From positions 50,654 to 97,452 of the forward strand of contig NZ_MTKN01000029.1 of NCBI RefSeq assembly GCF_001975825.1: DNA of 46,799 nucleotides. The letters run 5' to 3'. This stretch comes from [Flexibacter] sp. ATCC 35208. Lineage in GTDB: Bacteria > Bacteroidota > Bacteroidia > Chitinophagales > Chitinophagaceae. The notes beneath the pieces were generated by a model, which was not told the origin of the DNA, made no database searches, and saw only the letters and a list, made by a program, of their open reading frames with translations. This document shows positions 8,114-17,400 of this stretch, piece after piece (the first letter of the stretch is position 1; each line of letters begins with the position of its first letter). A program made the position numbers and the translations under genes.

Positions 8114-8950
8114 ATGTCCGATAAACGCCCACTTGATATAGTCGTTATTTCCGATGTACATCTCGGAATATACGGCTGTCACGCAAAAGAGCTTGTCCAA
8201 TACCTAGATAGCATCGATCCTAAGATACTGATTCTCAATGGAGATATTATCGACATCTGGCAGTTCAGCAAACGCTACTTCCCAAAAGCGCATACCAAGG
8301 TGATCCGCAGAATCCTGAAAATGACAGGAAAGGGAACGGATGTATATTATCTGACCGGCAACCACGACGAAGCCCTCCGCAAATTTGCCGGGTTCGGTTT
8401 GGGTAACCTCACTATCGATAATAAACTCATCCTGGACGTAGACGGCAAAAAACACTGGTTCTTTCATGGAGACGTATATGATATAACCATGAAAAACTCC
8501 AAGTGGCTTGCAAAACTGGGGGGCAAAGGCTATGACCTGCTCATTATTCTCAACCGCCTGGTGAACAATATCCTGGAAAGCATGGGAAGGGAAAAGATGA
8601 GCTTTTCCAAAAAGGTGAAACATGGGGTGAAACAAGCAGTGAAATTCATCTCCGACTTTGAACAGATCGTAGCTGAAATCGCTGTAGACAAAGGATTTGA
8701 TGTAGTAGCCTGTGGGCATATCCACCAGCCAATCATTAAGGAAATGGTACATAACGGTAAGACGGTAACGTACCTGAACTCCGGCGACTGGGTGGAAAGC
8801 CTCACTTCTCTCGAATATGTAAATAAAGAATGGACCCTCTACCAATACCCTGTAACGAAAACAAAAGTAGTACTGCCGGAAGAGGAAGAAGATCAGCAGA
8901 TATGGGGGGATATTGATTTGTCGAAAGCAGTGACTTTCCCTAATTCATAA
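8114..8950 (+). CDS. PlcP-like metallophosphoesterase (COG2908; UDP-diacylglucosamine diphosphatase family)
   Basis: The 278-residue calcineurin-like phosphoesterase has all metal motifs: D14/H16 in ISDVHLG, NGDIID (D44), GNHDE (82-86), HGD (about 118-120) and GHIHQP (H202/H204). It is usually annotated as UDP-2,3-diacylglucosamine diphosphatase. The wording DVHLGxxGC, GKGTDVYYLTGNHDE, KWLAxLGxxxYDL and YLNSGDWVESLTSLEY resembles the alphaproteobacterial PlcP phospholipases C, which are PhoB-induced and release diacylglycerol from membrane phospholipids during phosphate starvation. A Pho-box-like array upstream favours the PlcP reading over LpxH. The leader is about 150 bases. The charged helical insert at 148-180 could contact membranes. 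Enzyme specificity is inferred. Confidence 0.8.
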   Translation: MSDKRPLDIVVISDVHLGIYGCHAKELVQYLDSIDPKILILNGDIIDIWQFSKRYFPKAHTKVIRRILKMTGKGTDVYYLTGNHDEALRKFAGFGLGNLTIDNKLILDVDGKKHWFFHGDVYDITMKNSKWLAKLGGKGYDLLIILNRLVNNILESMGREKMSFSKKVKHGVKQAVKFISDFEQIVAEIAVDKGFDVVACGHIHQPIIKEMVHNGKTVTYLNSGDWVESLTSLEYVNKEWTLYQYPVTKTKVVLPEEEEDQQIWGDIDLSKAVTFPNS

Positions 8951-9000
8951 TATTGGTATTTCTGATTCCTGCTATTTCAGCCGGCCCGCAGGCCTGCCCC

Positions 9001-9041
9001 AAACCAATCCGTTTCCGCTAAAAGTGGAAATGGATTGGTTT
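9001..9041. repeat. Inverted repeat downstream of the PlcP-like gene
   Basis: Nineteen-base arms (9001-9019 and 9023-9041) pair with two G-T type differences and a 3-base loop. No T-run follows on the plus strand, so it may protect the mRNA 3' end or terminate inefficiently. Confidence 0.55.
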
Positions 9042-9084
9042 GAAGTGTAAATGCAAGGTTATATATGTTATACTTTAACATATA

Positions 9085-9140
9085 TTTATGATTAGATAAC
9101 ACCCCCTTAATATTCACTTAATACACACGAACTAAGTTTG
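9085..9140 (+). promoter_or_regulatory. Pho-box-like promoter, 139-residue protein
   Basis: Repeats start at 9085 (TTTATG, weak), 9096 (ATAACA), 9107 (TTAATA) and 9118 (TTAATA), exactly 11 bp apart. The -7 element TAAGTTTG starts at 9133, 15 bp after the last repeat start. A 10-bp inverted repeat (9061-9070 with 9076-9085) lies just upstream. Confidence 0.65.
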
Positions 9141-9183
9141 CAAACAAATTCAGTAAGACTGGAAATAATAATCCAAACGTGAA

Positions 9184-9603
9184 ATGAAAGTATTGAAGTT
9201 ACATCCTTTAATGACAGTATCCCTTTTGCAGATGCAGTTCCAACGATTACTCTCGTGTAACATTGCAGTATACATGCGGAACTCCCCGGCTAATGCTTTT
9301 GATACCTTGCAGGAAGCAGGCTTTCTGGAAAATATGCTCATTGAATACCCCATCGACGAAACCCTGAGCCTTCGTGAATTCGAAGAAGAACTGGAAGACA
9401 GATTCAACTTTACCCTCGAACTCTGTAACAAAGACAACAAACCGTTTACAAACAAAAGCATGCACCTGTTTCAACTGATCAAAGGTCTCAGTGATATTGC
9501 AAAGACAGGCTTTGCTAACGGTAACGAATATAACATTCAGCTCGAAAGATTAATAAACCAGCATAATAATAGCAGACAAGGACCACAGCCGTTCTCCTGT
9601 TAA
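9184..9603 (+). CDS. Unknown 139-residue protein with Pho-box-like promoter
   Basis: I do not recognise the family. The product has no signal peptide or membrane segment. It is acidic in the middle (REFEEELEDRF) and predicted mostly helical, with a Gln/Asn-rich tail ending in Cys. The start ATG lies 43 bp after a TAAGTTTG -7 element that is preceded by four 11-bp-spaced TTAACA-like repeats, so it is probably controlled together with the neighbouring PlcP-like and TonB-receptor genes. Codon use is ordinary for the window. A cytoplasmic regulatory or adaptor role in phosphate limitation is possible but not shown by sequence. Confidence 0.75.
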   Translation: MKVLKLHPLMTVSLLQMQFQRLLSCNIAVYMRNSPANAFDTLQEAGFLENMLIEYPIDETLSLREFEEELEDRFNFTLELCNKDNKPFTNKSMHLFQLIKGLSDIAKTGFANGNEYNIQLERLINQHNNSRQGPQPFSC

Positions 9604-9664
9604 TTATTATATTGCACTATGTAAACCTTATATTCCTATACCTACAACGTACCTACGTAAACTG

Positions 9665-9720
9665 TTAACATTCTGGTAACGCTCCCTTAACACTGCGGTT
9701 ATATATCCCCTATACTTTTG
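9665..9720 (+). promoter_or_regulatory. Pho-box-like promoter, TonB receptor 1
   Basis: Repeats start at 9665 (TTAACA), 9676 (GTAACG), 9687 (TTAACA) and weakly at 9698 (GTTATA), all 11 bp apart. The -7 element TACTTTTG starts at 9713, 15 bp after the last position. The 30-bp block 9664-9693 matches 14168-14197 at 25 of 30 positions and 18545-18574 at 22 of 30. Confidence 0.7.
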
Positions 9721-9757
9721 CGGTACTATCAATCTATCACGAACGAACATTTCTACT

Positions 9758-12589
9758 GTGAAGCAACTTTTAGAGTCCGCACTCTTATGTGTCTGTATAC
9801 TTTTGTGCGCTATATTGCCATCTTTTGCATTCGATAATGGAAGAATCACTGGAAAGGTAACTGACCAGAAAACCGGGGAGCCGTTAATTGGCGTAACCGT
9901 ATTAATCCAGGGGACTACCCAGGGCACGGTAACTGATGTAACGGGGAACTATACTTTGAATATTGCACCTGGTACCTATACACTCGAGTTCAAATACATG
10001 GGGTATCAGACTAAAGCAGTCACTGAAGTGATTGTAAAAGGTAGTAATGCTACCAGTCTGCCCGTGATCATGGACGAACCTACTTCCAAAAACCTGGCAG
10101 AAGTAGTGATCAAAGGCTCTTTCAAGCAGGAAACAATCAACGCATTATATACTCAGCAGAAAAATAACGCCGCTGTATCAGATGGTATCTCTGCCGATGT
10201 AATTAAGAAATCGCCGGATCGCAGTACTGGCGAAGTACTGAAGCGTGTAAGCGGTACTACTATCCAGGATAATAAGTTCGTAATCGTACGAGGTCTGAGT
10301 GATCGTTACAATGTAGCGCTGGTGGACAATGCCAACCTGCCAAGTACAGAACCTAACCGTAAGGCGTTCTCATTCGATATCATTCCTGCGAATATGATCG
10401 ACAACATTGTTATCACCAAATCCGCTACACCTGAATTGCCTGGTGACTTTGCGGGTGGTGTGATCAATGTACAAACTAAAGAAATTCCTGAACAACAATT
10501 CTTCGATATCTCATTAGGAACCGGATTCAATACCGTTTCTACTTTCCAGCCTTTCAAAATGGGTTATAAAACAAGCACTGATATCTTAGGTTTTGATAAT
10601 GGCGCACGTCAGTTGCCATCAGCTTTTCCATCTACTACAGCAATCGTGAACAACCAGCTGAGTGCTGCACAAACACGCGCTGCAGAGAAGTCGCTGAACA
10701 ATGATTATCGTGTAAGAGAACGCAATGGCGCACCCGCCATCAACCTGCAGGGTAGCTGGGGAGATCATTGGGATACTAAGAAACATGGTAGCCTGGGTGT
10801 GATTGCAGGTGTGACTTATTCACACAATGAAACGGTGGCGAAAGACATGATCAGGCACTATGACAACTTCGATTATACTGACAATGTATATAAATACTCT
10901 TCTAACCTGGGTGCTGTAGCAAACGTAGGTTACACTACTGGCAAAAGCAAACTGGTATGGAGAAACATTTACAACAAGATCTTTGATGACAACTTCCTGT
11001 ATAGAGAAGGTGACAATATCGGTAGCTCTAAGTATATCAACTACTATGCATTTGACCTGATTCAGAAATCACTGTTCAAAACATCCGTAGAAGGTGATCA
11101 CCAGGTCGGACAGGGACAAAGTAAAGTAAACTGGTTATTGTCTTACAACAAAGTCACCAACAACCAGCCTGACCAGCGTAAAGTATCTTATGGCCGTGCC
11201 ATTGATGATGCATCTGCTGTAATGGTAGCTGATATCGGATCGGTAGGTAAAGCCAACAGCCGCCTGTTTTCTGATCTGGATGAAAACATCTATATCGCCA
11301 GTGCAAACTATTCACATCCTTTCCGCTTCCTTGACAACAAGAGCCTGTTCAAAGCAGGTGTATTAGGGCAGTACCGTTCCAGAGATTTTCATGCCCGCTA
11401 TATTGGTATGAAACTGGATCCCACTAAAGATGGTGGCGATGTAGTCGCACAACGTCCAATCAGCACCTTGTTTGGTGATGATGTGATCGATCAGGATTTC
11501 TATGACCTGAATGATATCACCTCTACAGCAGATGAATACAGGGCGACGACACTGACTACAGCAGGATATGCACAACTCGATAACCGTCTTTCTGATAAGA
11601 TCCGTATCGTATGGGGTGTGCGTGTAGAGTCCTACACCATGAAGTTGAAATCACCAATCAATAACGCATCTATTAACCTGGACAATAACTGGTTGGATGT
11701 ATTGCCTTCAGCAAACATTACTTATGCACTGAATGAGCGTTCCAACCTGCGTGGTTCTTATTACAGAACAGTAGCAAGACCAGAGCTGCGTGAGATTGCG
11801 CCATTAGCATATTACGACTATGAGATGTCTTCACTCATCAATGGTAATATCAACCTGAAGCGCAGTCAGATTGATAACGCGGACCTGCGTTATGAAATCT
11901 TCCCTGCAGCAGGTGAAGTCGTGTCAGGATCTGTGTTCTACAAATACTTCAATAACCCAATAGAAAGCAGGGTAACATCTTCTGGTCTGAGCCAGTATGA
12001 TGTAACGCCTTATAACTATCCGAATGCATACAATGTAGGTGTGGAAGTAGAAGTGCGAAAGAAACTGGGATTCATAGCACCGCATAGCTTCCTGGACAAT
12101 GTGACTTTCTATGCGAACGTAGCCTATATCAAATCTGTAGTATCTGACAATACAACTACTACTGCGAAAGACAGACCATTATCCGGTCAATCTAATTACG
12201 TAGTAAATACAAGTCTTGGTTATGCACTGCCTAATGATAAGCTGAGCTTTAACCTGCTGTATAACAGAATCGGTCAGCGTCTATACCTGGTAGGTGAAGG
12301 TGGTGGCGCAGATGGTTCAGGCAGACTTGGTAACATCTACGAAAGCCCAAGAAACCTGCTGGACTTCCAGGCTAACCTGAATGTGAGCAAGCGTAGTGGG
12401 TTCCGTCTGAACATCAAAGACCTGTTAAATGCCCGTTATCAGTTCTACTATGACCAGAATGGTAACAACAAATTCGATAATCCTGTATATCAAAAAGGAA
12501 GCATCAACTCCGGCGAAGACTATCTGTTACAGCAGTATCGCCCTGGCACATCATTCACATTGACTTTTACATATCATTTATCAAAGTAG
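9758..12589 (+). CDS. TonB-dependent outer-membrane receptor with CarboxypepD_reg domain
   Basis: The 943-residue product starts at GTG with a signal peptide of about 25 residues ending in SFAF. Residues 28-115 form a CarboxypepD_reg-like beta-sandwich (GRITGKVTDQKTGEPLIGVT). The plug follows (GEVLKRVSGTTIQDNKFVIVRG, SATPELPGDFAGGVINVQT), then a 22-strand barrel ending in TSFTLTFTYHLSK. No alternative ATG lies upstream in frame before the promoter. It is not a SusC type: no SusD gene follows, and the partner is instead a beta-helix lipoprotein 38 bp downstream. The Pho-box-like promoter suggests uptake of a phosphorus-containing ligand under phosphate limitation. The substrate is not known. 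Confidence 0.9.
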   Translation: MKQLLESALLCVCILLCAILPSFAFDNGRITGKVTDQKTGEPLIGVTVLIQGTTQGTVTDVTGNYTLNIAPGTYTLEFKYMGYQTKAVTEVIVKGSNATSLPVIMDEPTSKNLAEVVIKGSFKQETINALYTQQKNNAAVSDGISADVIKKSPDRSTGEVLKRVSGTTIQDNKFVIVRGLSDRYNVALVDNANLPSTEPNRKAFSFDIIPANMIDNIVITKSATPELPGDFAGGVINVQTKEIPEQQFFDISLGTGFNTVSTFQPFKMGYKTSTDILGFDNGARQLPSAFPSTTAIVNNQLSAAQTRAAEKSLNNDYRVRERNGAPAINLQGSWGDHWDTKKHGSLGVIAGVTYSHNETVAKDMIRHYDNFDYTDNVYKYSSNLGAVANVGYTTGKSKLVWRNIYNKIFDDNFLYREGDNIGSSKYINYYAFDLIQKSLFKTSVEGDHQVGQGQSKVNWLLSYNKVTNNQPDQRKVSYGRAIDDASAVMVADIGSVGKANSRLFSDLDENIYIASANYSHPFRFLDNKSLFKAGVLGQYRSRDFHARYIGMKLDPTKDGGDVVAQRPISTLFGDDVIDQDFYDLNDITSTADEYRATTLTTAGYAQLDNRLSDKIRIVWGVRVESYTMKLKSPINNASINLDNNWLDVLPSANITYALNERSNLRGSYYRTVARPELREIAPLAYYDYEMSSLINGNINLKRSQIDNADLRYEIFPAAGEVVSGSVFYKYFNNPIESRVTSSGLSQYDVTPYNYPNAYNVGVEVEVRKKLGFIAPHSFLDNVTFYANVAYIKSVVSDNTTTTAKDRPLSGQSNYVVNTSLGYALPNDKLSFNLLYNRIGQRLYLVGEGGGADGSGRLGNIYESPRNLLDFQANLNVSKRSGFRLNIKDLLNARYQFYYDQNGNNKFDNPVYQKGSINSGEDYLLQQYRPGTSFTLTFTYHLSK

Positions 12590-12627
12590 TTTAAATTTTT
12601 CTGAACCTAAACTCAATTAGACAATCC

Positions 12628-14034
12628 ATGAAAAGGTATCTTTTAGGCTTGCTGGTACTGGCATCTTTGGGGGCAATGACCTCATGTAGCAAAGATGATG
12701 ACAACACTACATCTACGACTGATTCTACGTACGTAACTCTCTCCGGAGACATCAAAGCAAATCAAACTTTATCTGCTGACAAAAAATACATGCTGAAGGG
12801 GTTTGTATATGTAATGAGCGGTGCAACCCTGACTATCGAACCTGGTACTATCATCGTGGGTGATAAAGCATCCAAAGGTACGCTGGTTGTAACCCGTGGT
12901 GGTAAAGTAAATGCAACAGGTACTGCTGCAAAACCAATCATTTTCACCTCTGCACAGGAAGTTGGTGCACGTCAGGATGGTGACTGGGGTGGTATTATCC
13001 TGCTGGGTAAAGCTCCAATCAACGCTACTGCTGGCGAAGCTAAGATCGAAGGTGGTCTGACAGCTACTAACGGTGGTGATGAAAAAACTTACATCTATTA
13101 CGGTGGTACTGACGCTGCTGACAACTCTGGTGTACTGAAATATGTACGTATCGAGTTTGCAGGTGTTGCTTACTCTCCTGATAACGAAATCAACGGTCTG
13201 ACTATGGGCGGTGTTGGTAGTGGTACTACTATCAGCTATGTACAGGTTTATCGTTCCGGTGATGACTCTTTCGAGTGGTTCGGTGGTACTGTAAATTGTG
13301 ATCACCTGATTGCAACTTATACCTGGGATGATGATTTCGATACTGACAATGGTTTCTCTGGTCGTGTACAGTTCGGTCTGGCACAGCGTTACAGAACTAT
13401 TGCTGACCAATCTGGTTCAAACGGTTTTGAGTCTGATAACGATGCGACAGGTTCTTCCAATACACCACAGACGAAAGCAGTTTTCTCTAACATGACTATC
13501 GTTGGTCCTGGTTCTACAGGTTCTATTAATGCTAACTATCAGCATGGTGTACAGATCCGTCGTAACTCATCTATGAGCCTGTACAACTCTCTGATCATCG
13601 GTTTCCCTTACGGTTTCTACCTGGATGACAGCAAAGTTGTATCTCACAAGACTTCTGCTAACGCTTCTGAAGGTAGCCTGGTATTCTCTCACAACATCAT
13701 CGCTGGTAGCACTACAGCTGTAACCAAGAGCGAGTGGAGCTCTACCGACAATGCTGCATGGACTGCATGGTGGGCTACTACCAACACAACTGTGTTGACT
13801 AACGCTACTGATGTACTGCTGGCAAATCCTTACCTGTTCTCTGCTGGTGTTTCTTCTACTAACGTAGGTACACCTAGCTTCCTGCTGAAGACAGGTTCTC
13901 CTGCGCTGACAGGTGCTGATTTCACCAATCTGACTACCGGTTTCACTTCTACTACCTACATTGGTGCATTTGATGGTACTAATGACTGGACTACAGGTTG
14001 GACTACTGCAGGCGCAGAGACAACTGTATATTAA
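12628..14034 (+). CDS. Beta-helix-type surface lipoprotein paired with TonB receptor
   Basis: The 468-residue product is a lipoprotein: the signal peptide ends in the lipobox MTSC with Cys20, followed by an acidic SKDDDN linker that often acts as a Bacteroidota surface-export signal. The body is Gly/Thr/Asp rich with repeated short strands (MLKGFVYVMSGATLTIEPGT, GTLVVTRGGKVNATGTAAKP, DWGGIILLGKAPIN), as in right-handed parallel beta-helix proteins. It lies 38 bp after the TonB receptor with no terminator between them, and a strong terminator follows, so the two form one operon. It probably captures the ligand for the receptor as a SusD-like functional partner of unrelated fold. The ligand is unknown. 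Confidence 0.82.
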   Translation: MKRYLLGLLVLASLGAMTSCSKDDDNTTSTTDSTYVTLSGDIKANQTLSADKKYMLKGFVYVMSGATLTIEPGTIIVGDKASKGTLVVTRGGKVNATGTAAKPIIFTSAQEVGARQDGDWGGIILLGKAPINATAGEAKIEGGLTATNGGDEKTYIYYGGTDAADNSGVLKYVRIEFAGVAYSPDNEINGLTMGGVGSGTTISYVQVYRSGDDSFEWFGGTVNCDHLIATYTWDDDFDTDNGFSGRVQFGLAQRYRTIADQSGSNGFESDNDATGSSNTPQTKAVFSNMTIVGPGSTGSINANYQHGVQIRRNSSMSLYNSLIIGFPYGFYLDDSKVVSHKTSANASEGSLVFSHNIIAGSTTAVTKSEWSSTDNAAWTAWWATTNTTVLTNATDVLLANPYLFSAGVSSTNVGTPSFLLKTGSPALTGADFTNLTTGFTSTTYIGAFDGTNDWTTGWTTAGAETTVY

Positions 14035-14056
14035 TATTCTTACATAACAATTTTGA

Positions 14057-14087
14057 AAAACGCTTTAGCCTTTGGCTAAAGCGTTTT
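14057..14087 (+). terminator. Terminator after the receptor-lipoprotein operon
   Basis: A perfect 14-bp stem (AAAACGCTTTAGCC with GGCTAAAGCGTTTT) and TTT loop are followed by CTTTTTTT. Confidence 0.93.
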
Positions 14088-14168
14088 CTTTTTTTAGCAA
14101 TTTTTTGTGTTTTTCCGCTCCCATGGCTCACCTTCTTGTGAAAATATTAACAGTTATCAGAGATAAAG

Positions 14169-14213
14169 TTAATATTAGGGTAACACTCCCTTAACATAGA
14201 CCACCTATTTTTG
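14169..14213 (+). promoter_or_regulatory. Upstream Pho-box-like promoter of the Oar-type receptor
   Basis: Repeats start at 14169 (TTAATA), 14180 (GTAACA) and 14191 (TTAACA). The -7 element TATTTTTG starts at 14206, again 15 bp after the last repeat start. It lies 235 bp before the gene, so it would give a long leader. Confidence 0.6.
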
Positions 14214-14374
14214 AACATATTGCGAACTAAGAGAATACCTATAGCGAACGAACTAATTCTTCTTATCCGCACCTGAGTGATGGCTTGCCATACACGCCAC
14301 TTTTTAAATTATTTTCCACAAATTATCATCGAATACATTTGTAATTCGTTGGTACATAGTGCTACATGCGCTCG

Positions 14375-14430
14375 TTAACATTAATTTAATATTGTGTTAA
14401 CACACGCGTAATGTTACGGAGATACGTTTG
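14375..14430 (+). promoter_or_regulatory. Proximal Pho-box-like promoter of the Oar-type receptor
   Basis: Repeats start at 14375 (TTAACA), 14386 (TTAATA), 14397 (TTAACA) and 14408 (GTAATG), exactly 11 bp apart. The -7 element TACGTTTG starts at 14423, 15 bp after the last repeat start. It ends 17 bp before the GTG start, implying a leader of about ten bases. Confidence 0.68.
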
Positions 14431-14447
14431 CGTCAAATTTAACAGAC

Positions 14448-17400
14448 GTGAATAAGATTTACTCTTCACTAATTTTTATCTTTAGCATCCTTGTACTAGC
14501 TGCTACTAACGTAGAGGCGCAGATTACTACGTCACAACTTACCGGTAAGGTAGTAAGCGCAAAAGGCGAACCTTTGCCTGGAGTAACAGTGCTTGCTGTA
14601 AACACTTCTACCGGTACTAAATATGGTGGACAAACCAACGCCGAAGGCCGTTACCTGATCAACAACCTGAATCCTGGTGGTCCTTATACCATCACCGTTA
14701 CCTTCATCGGATTTAAGAAGGAAGAAAGAACTGATATCAACTTATCACTGGGTAGTGTAACCTTCAACTTCCTGTTGCAGGATGAATCTACTGCACTGAG
14801 CGAAGTAGTTGTAAAAGGCAACAACACTGGTAAACCAGGCGGTTTCCGTGTAGGTCAGAACGCTTTGAAAACATTGCCTTCTCTGAACCGTAGTTTCCAG
14901 GACTTCACGCGCGGTACTCCTCAAAGTAATAACAACTCCTTCCTGGGTTCCAACTTCCGTTATAACAACGTAACCCTGGATGGTGCTATCAATAACGACG
15001 CTATCGGCTTTAGCCCTTCTCTGGGTGGTCAGACTAACAGCTCCGGACAGCCAGGTAGCTCTACCCGTACGAACCCGGTTTCTCTGGATGCCGTTCAGGA
15101 CATTCAGGTATACCTGGCTCCTTACGACGTAAAGATTGGTAACTTCCTCGGTGGTAGTATCAATGCCGTAACTCGTAGCGGTACTAACGAAGTACATGCT
15201 TCCATTTACGCTTTCGGTCGTAATGCAGCAATGATTGGTAAAAACAACGCAGGTGATGGTTCTAAAGAGCCTTCCAGCTTCCACGAATACCAGACAGGTG
15301 TACGTGTTGGTTTCCCAATCATCAAAGACAAATTGTTCTTCTTTACCAACGAAGAGATCACCCGTCGTCAGGATCCTGTGATCCTTGCTGCTGGTTCTTC
15401 CGACATGACCTTGCTGACTGCTGATCAGGCTAAACAGATCTCTGATCACATGAGTGCACTGGATGTGGATAAAACTGGTAAATACAACGCAGGTACTTAC
15501 GGTAACTATAATATCTATTCCAACTCTACTAAGTTCTTTAACCGTTTAGACTGGAATATCAACGACAAACACCAGCTGTCTATCCGTAACAATACCATCT
15601 TCTCTGAAGCGACTAACCTGGAGCGTGACCAACAGAACTTCCGTTTCAGCGGTATTGATTACAAACAAACCAACAACCAGACATCAACAGTTGCTGAATT
15701 GAAAAGCCATTTCAACAACACGGTGTCAAACAGTTTGATCCTGGGTTATAGCAGTGTTCATGATTACCGTGATCCACTGTCTGATCCTTCACTGCCTCAG
15801 ATCCAGATCGCGAGCAATGGTGGTACTATCTTCTTAGGTACTGACCGTGAAGCGGCTATCTTCAACATGAAACAAAAGACCTTTGAATTCACCGATAACG
15901 TGAACATCTTCAAAGGCAGACATAACATCAATATCGGTACACACAACGAGTTTTACAACATTACTTATGGTTTCGTAAACTCCTGGAATGGCCGTGTTGA
16001 CTACAGCAGCATTGCTTCTTTCCTGGCTGATCAGCCAAGTCGTGTACGTGGTAACTTCAACTACACTGATAACTCACGTGATTATATCATGTCTCACCCA
16101 CCAGCAGCGTTCAAGATCAACCTGTACTCTATCTATGCACAGGATGAGATCCAGATCACTGACCGTTTCAAACTGACTCCTGGTGTGCGTTTAGATTATA
16201 CCAGCCTGCCTAACAAGCAACCGCTGAGCGTGAAAACAACTGGTGCTCCTGTAGATGCAAATTACGGTACTACTTATACGTATACCAAACCAAGCGATAT
16301 CAAGAACAAGTACCTGAATAACGTACAGATCTCTCCACGCTTAGGTTTCAACTTCGACATCAATGGCGATCAGAGTCTGATCCTGCGTGGTGGTACTGGT
16401 ATCTTCACCGGTCGTATTCCTTTCGCATGGTTAGGTTACGCTTACTACAACAATGGTGTAACTTATGGCGCGTACGATAAGAAATTCGGTTATACAAGCG
16501 CCAGCGATGCTCCTGCTACTGGTTCTAATCCTGTAAAGGTGAACAGCCAGGGTGCTGCACAGTTTGTGACTGCACAGGGTGTAGATGTACATGATGCAAC
16601 TGGTGCTACACAGGTGGATATGATCGACAACAACTTTAAGATGCCATCTATGTGGAGAAGCAGCTTAGCGTTGGATTATTCTACACAGAACCAATGGCGT
16701 TTCACTGTAGAAGGTATTTATACAAAGACTATCAACGATCTGAAATTCCAGCAGGTAAACCTGGTTGATAATCCTTATTATCTGCCTTATGATACTAAAC
16801 ACCAGCAGCCAATCTATACTGGTGCTAAGATCAACTCAAAATATACGAACGCTTATCTGTTATCAAATACTAAGAAGGGTTACCGTTACAGCATTACAGG
16901 TCAGGCAAACAAGACATGGAAGTTTGGTCTGAATGCAAGTGTAGCGTATACTTATGGTCAGTCTAAAGATATCACCAATGGTATCCGTAACTCAATGGAG
17001 TCTAACTGGCAGCTGAATCAGGCACTGAGTCCTAACAATCCTGGTCTGGCTTATTCTAACTTTGATATCCGTCATCGTATCGTTGCGACAACTACTTACA
17101 AAGTTGACTGGACTAAGGAGAATCGTTGGGTAGCAACCTTTGCAGTGTTCTTTAATACATCTTCTGGTGTTCCTTTCTCTTACGGATTTGTGAACAGTAC
17201 AATTCAGGGTACTCCACAGCAGGTAAGTCTGGTGTATATTCCAAAGGATCAGGCAGAGGCTCGTACTTTCTTCACTGCTGCTAATCAGGATATGGCAGAT
17301 GCATTCTTTGCTTATGTAGATGGTAATAAGTATCTGAAGACACGTAAGGGTGAGTTTACAGAACGTAATGGTGGTCGTACACCCTGGAATACTTCTGCTG

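Noticed and set aside
12769..13410. 213-residue minus-strand frame inside the beta-helix lipoprotein
   Set aside because: Thr/Ser/Ile-rich shadow of a repetitive coding strand; no independent promoter.
14280..14378. 32-residue frame in the Oar-type receptor leader
   Set aside because: Ends inside the proximal Pho-box-like array and has no family features.
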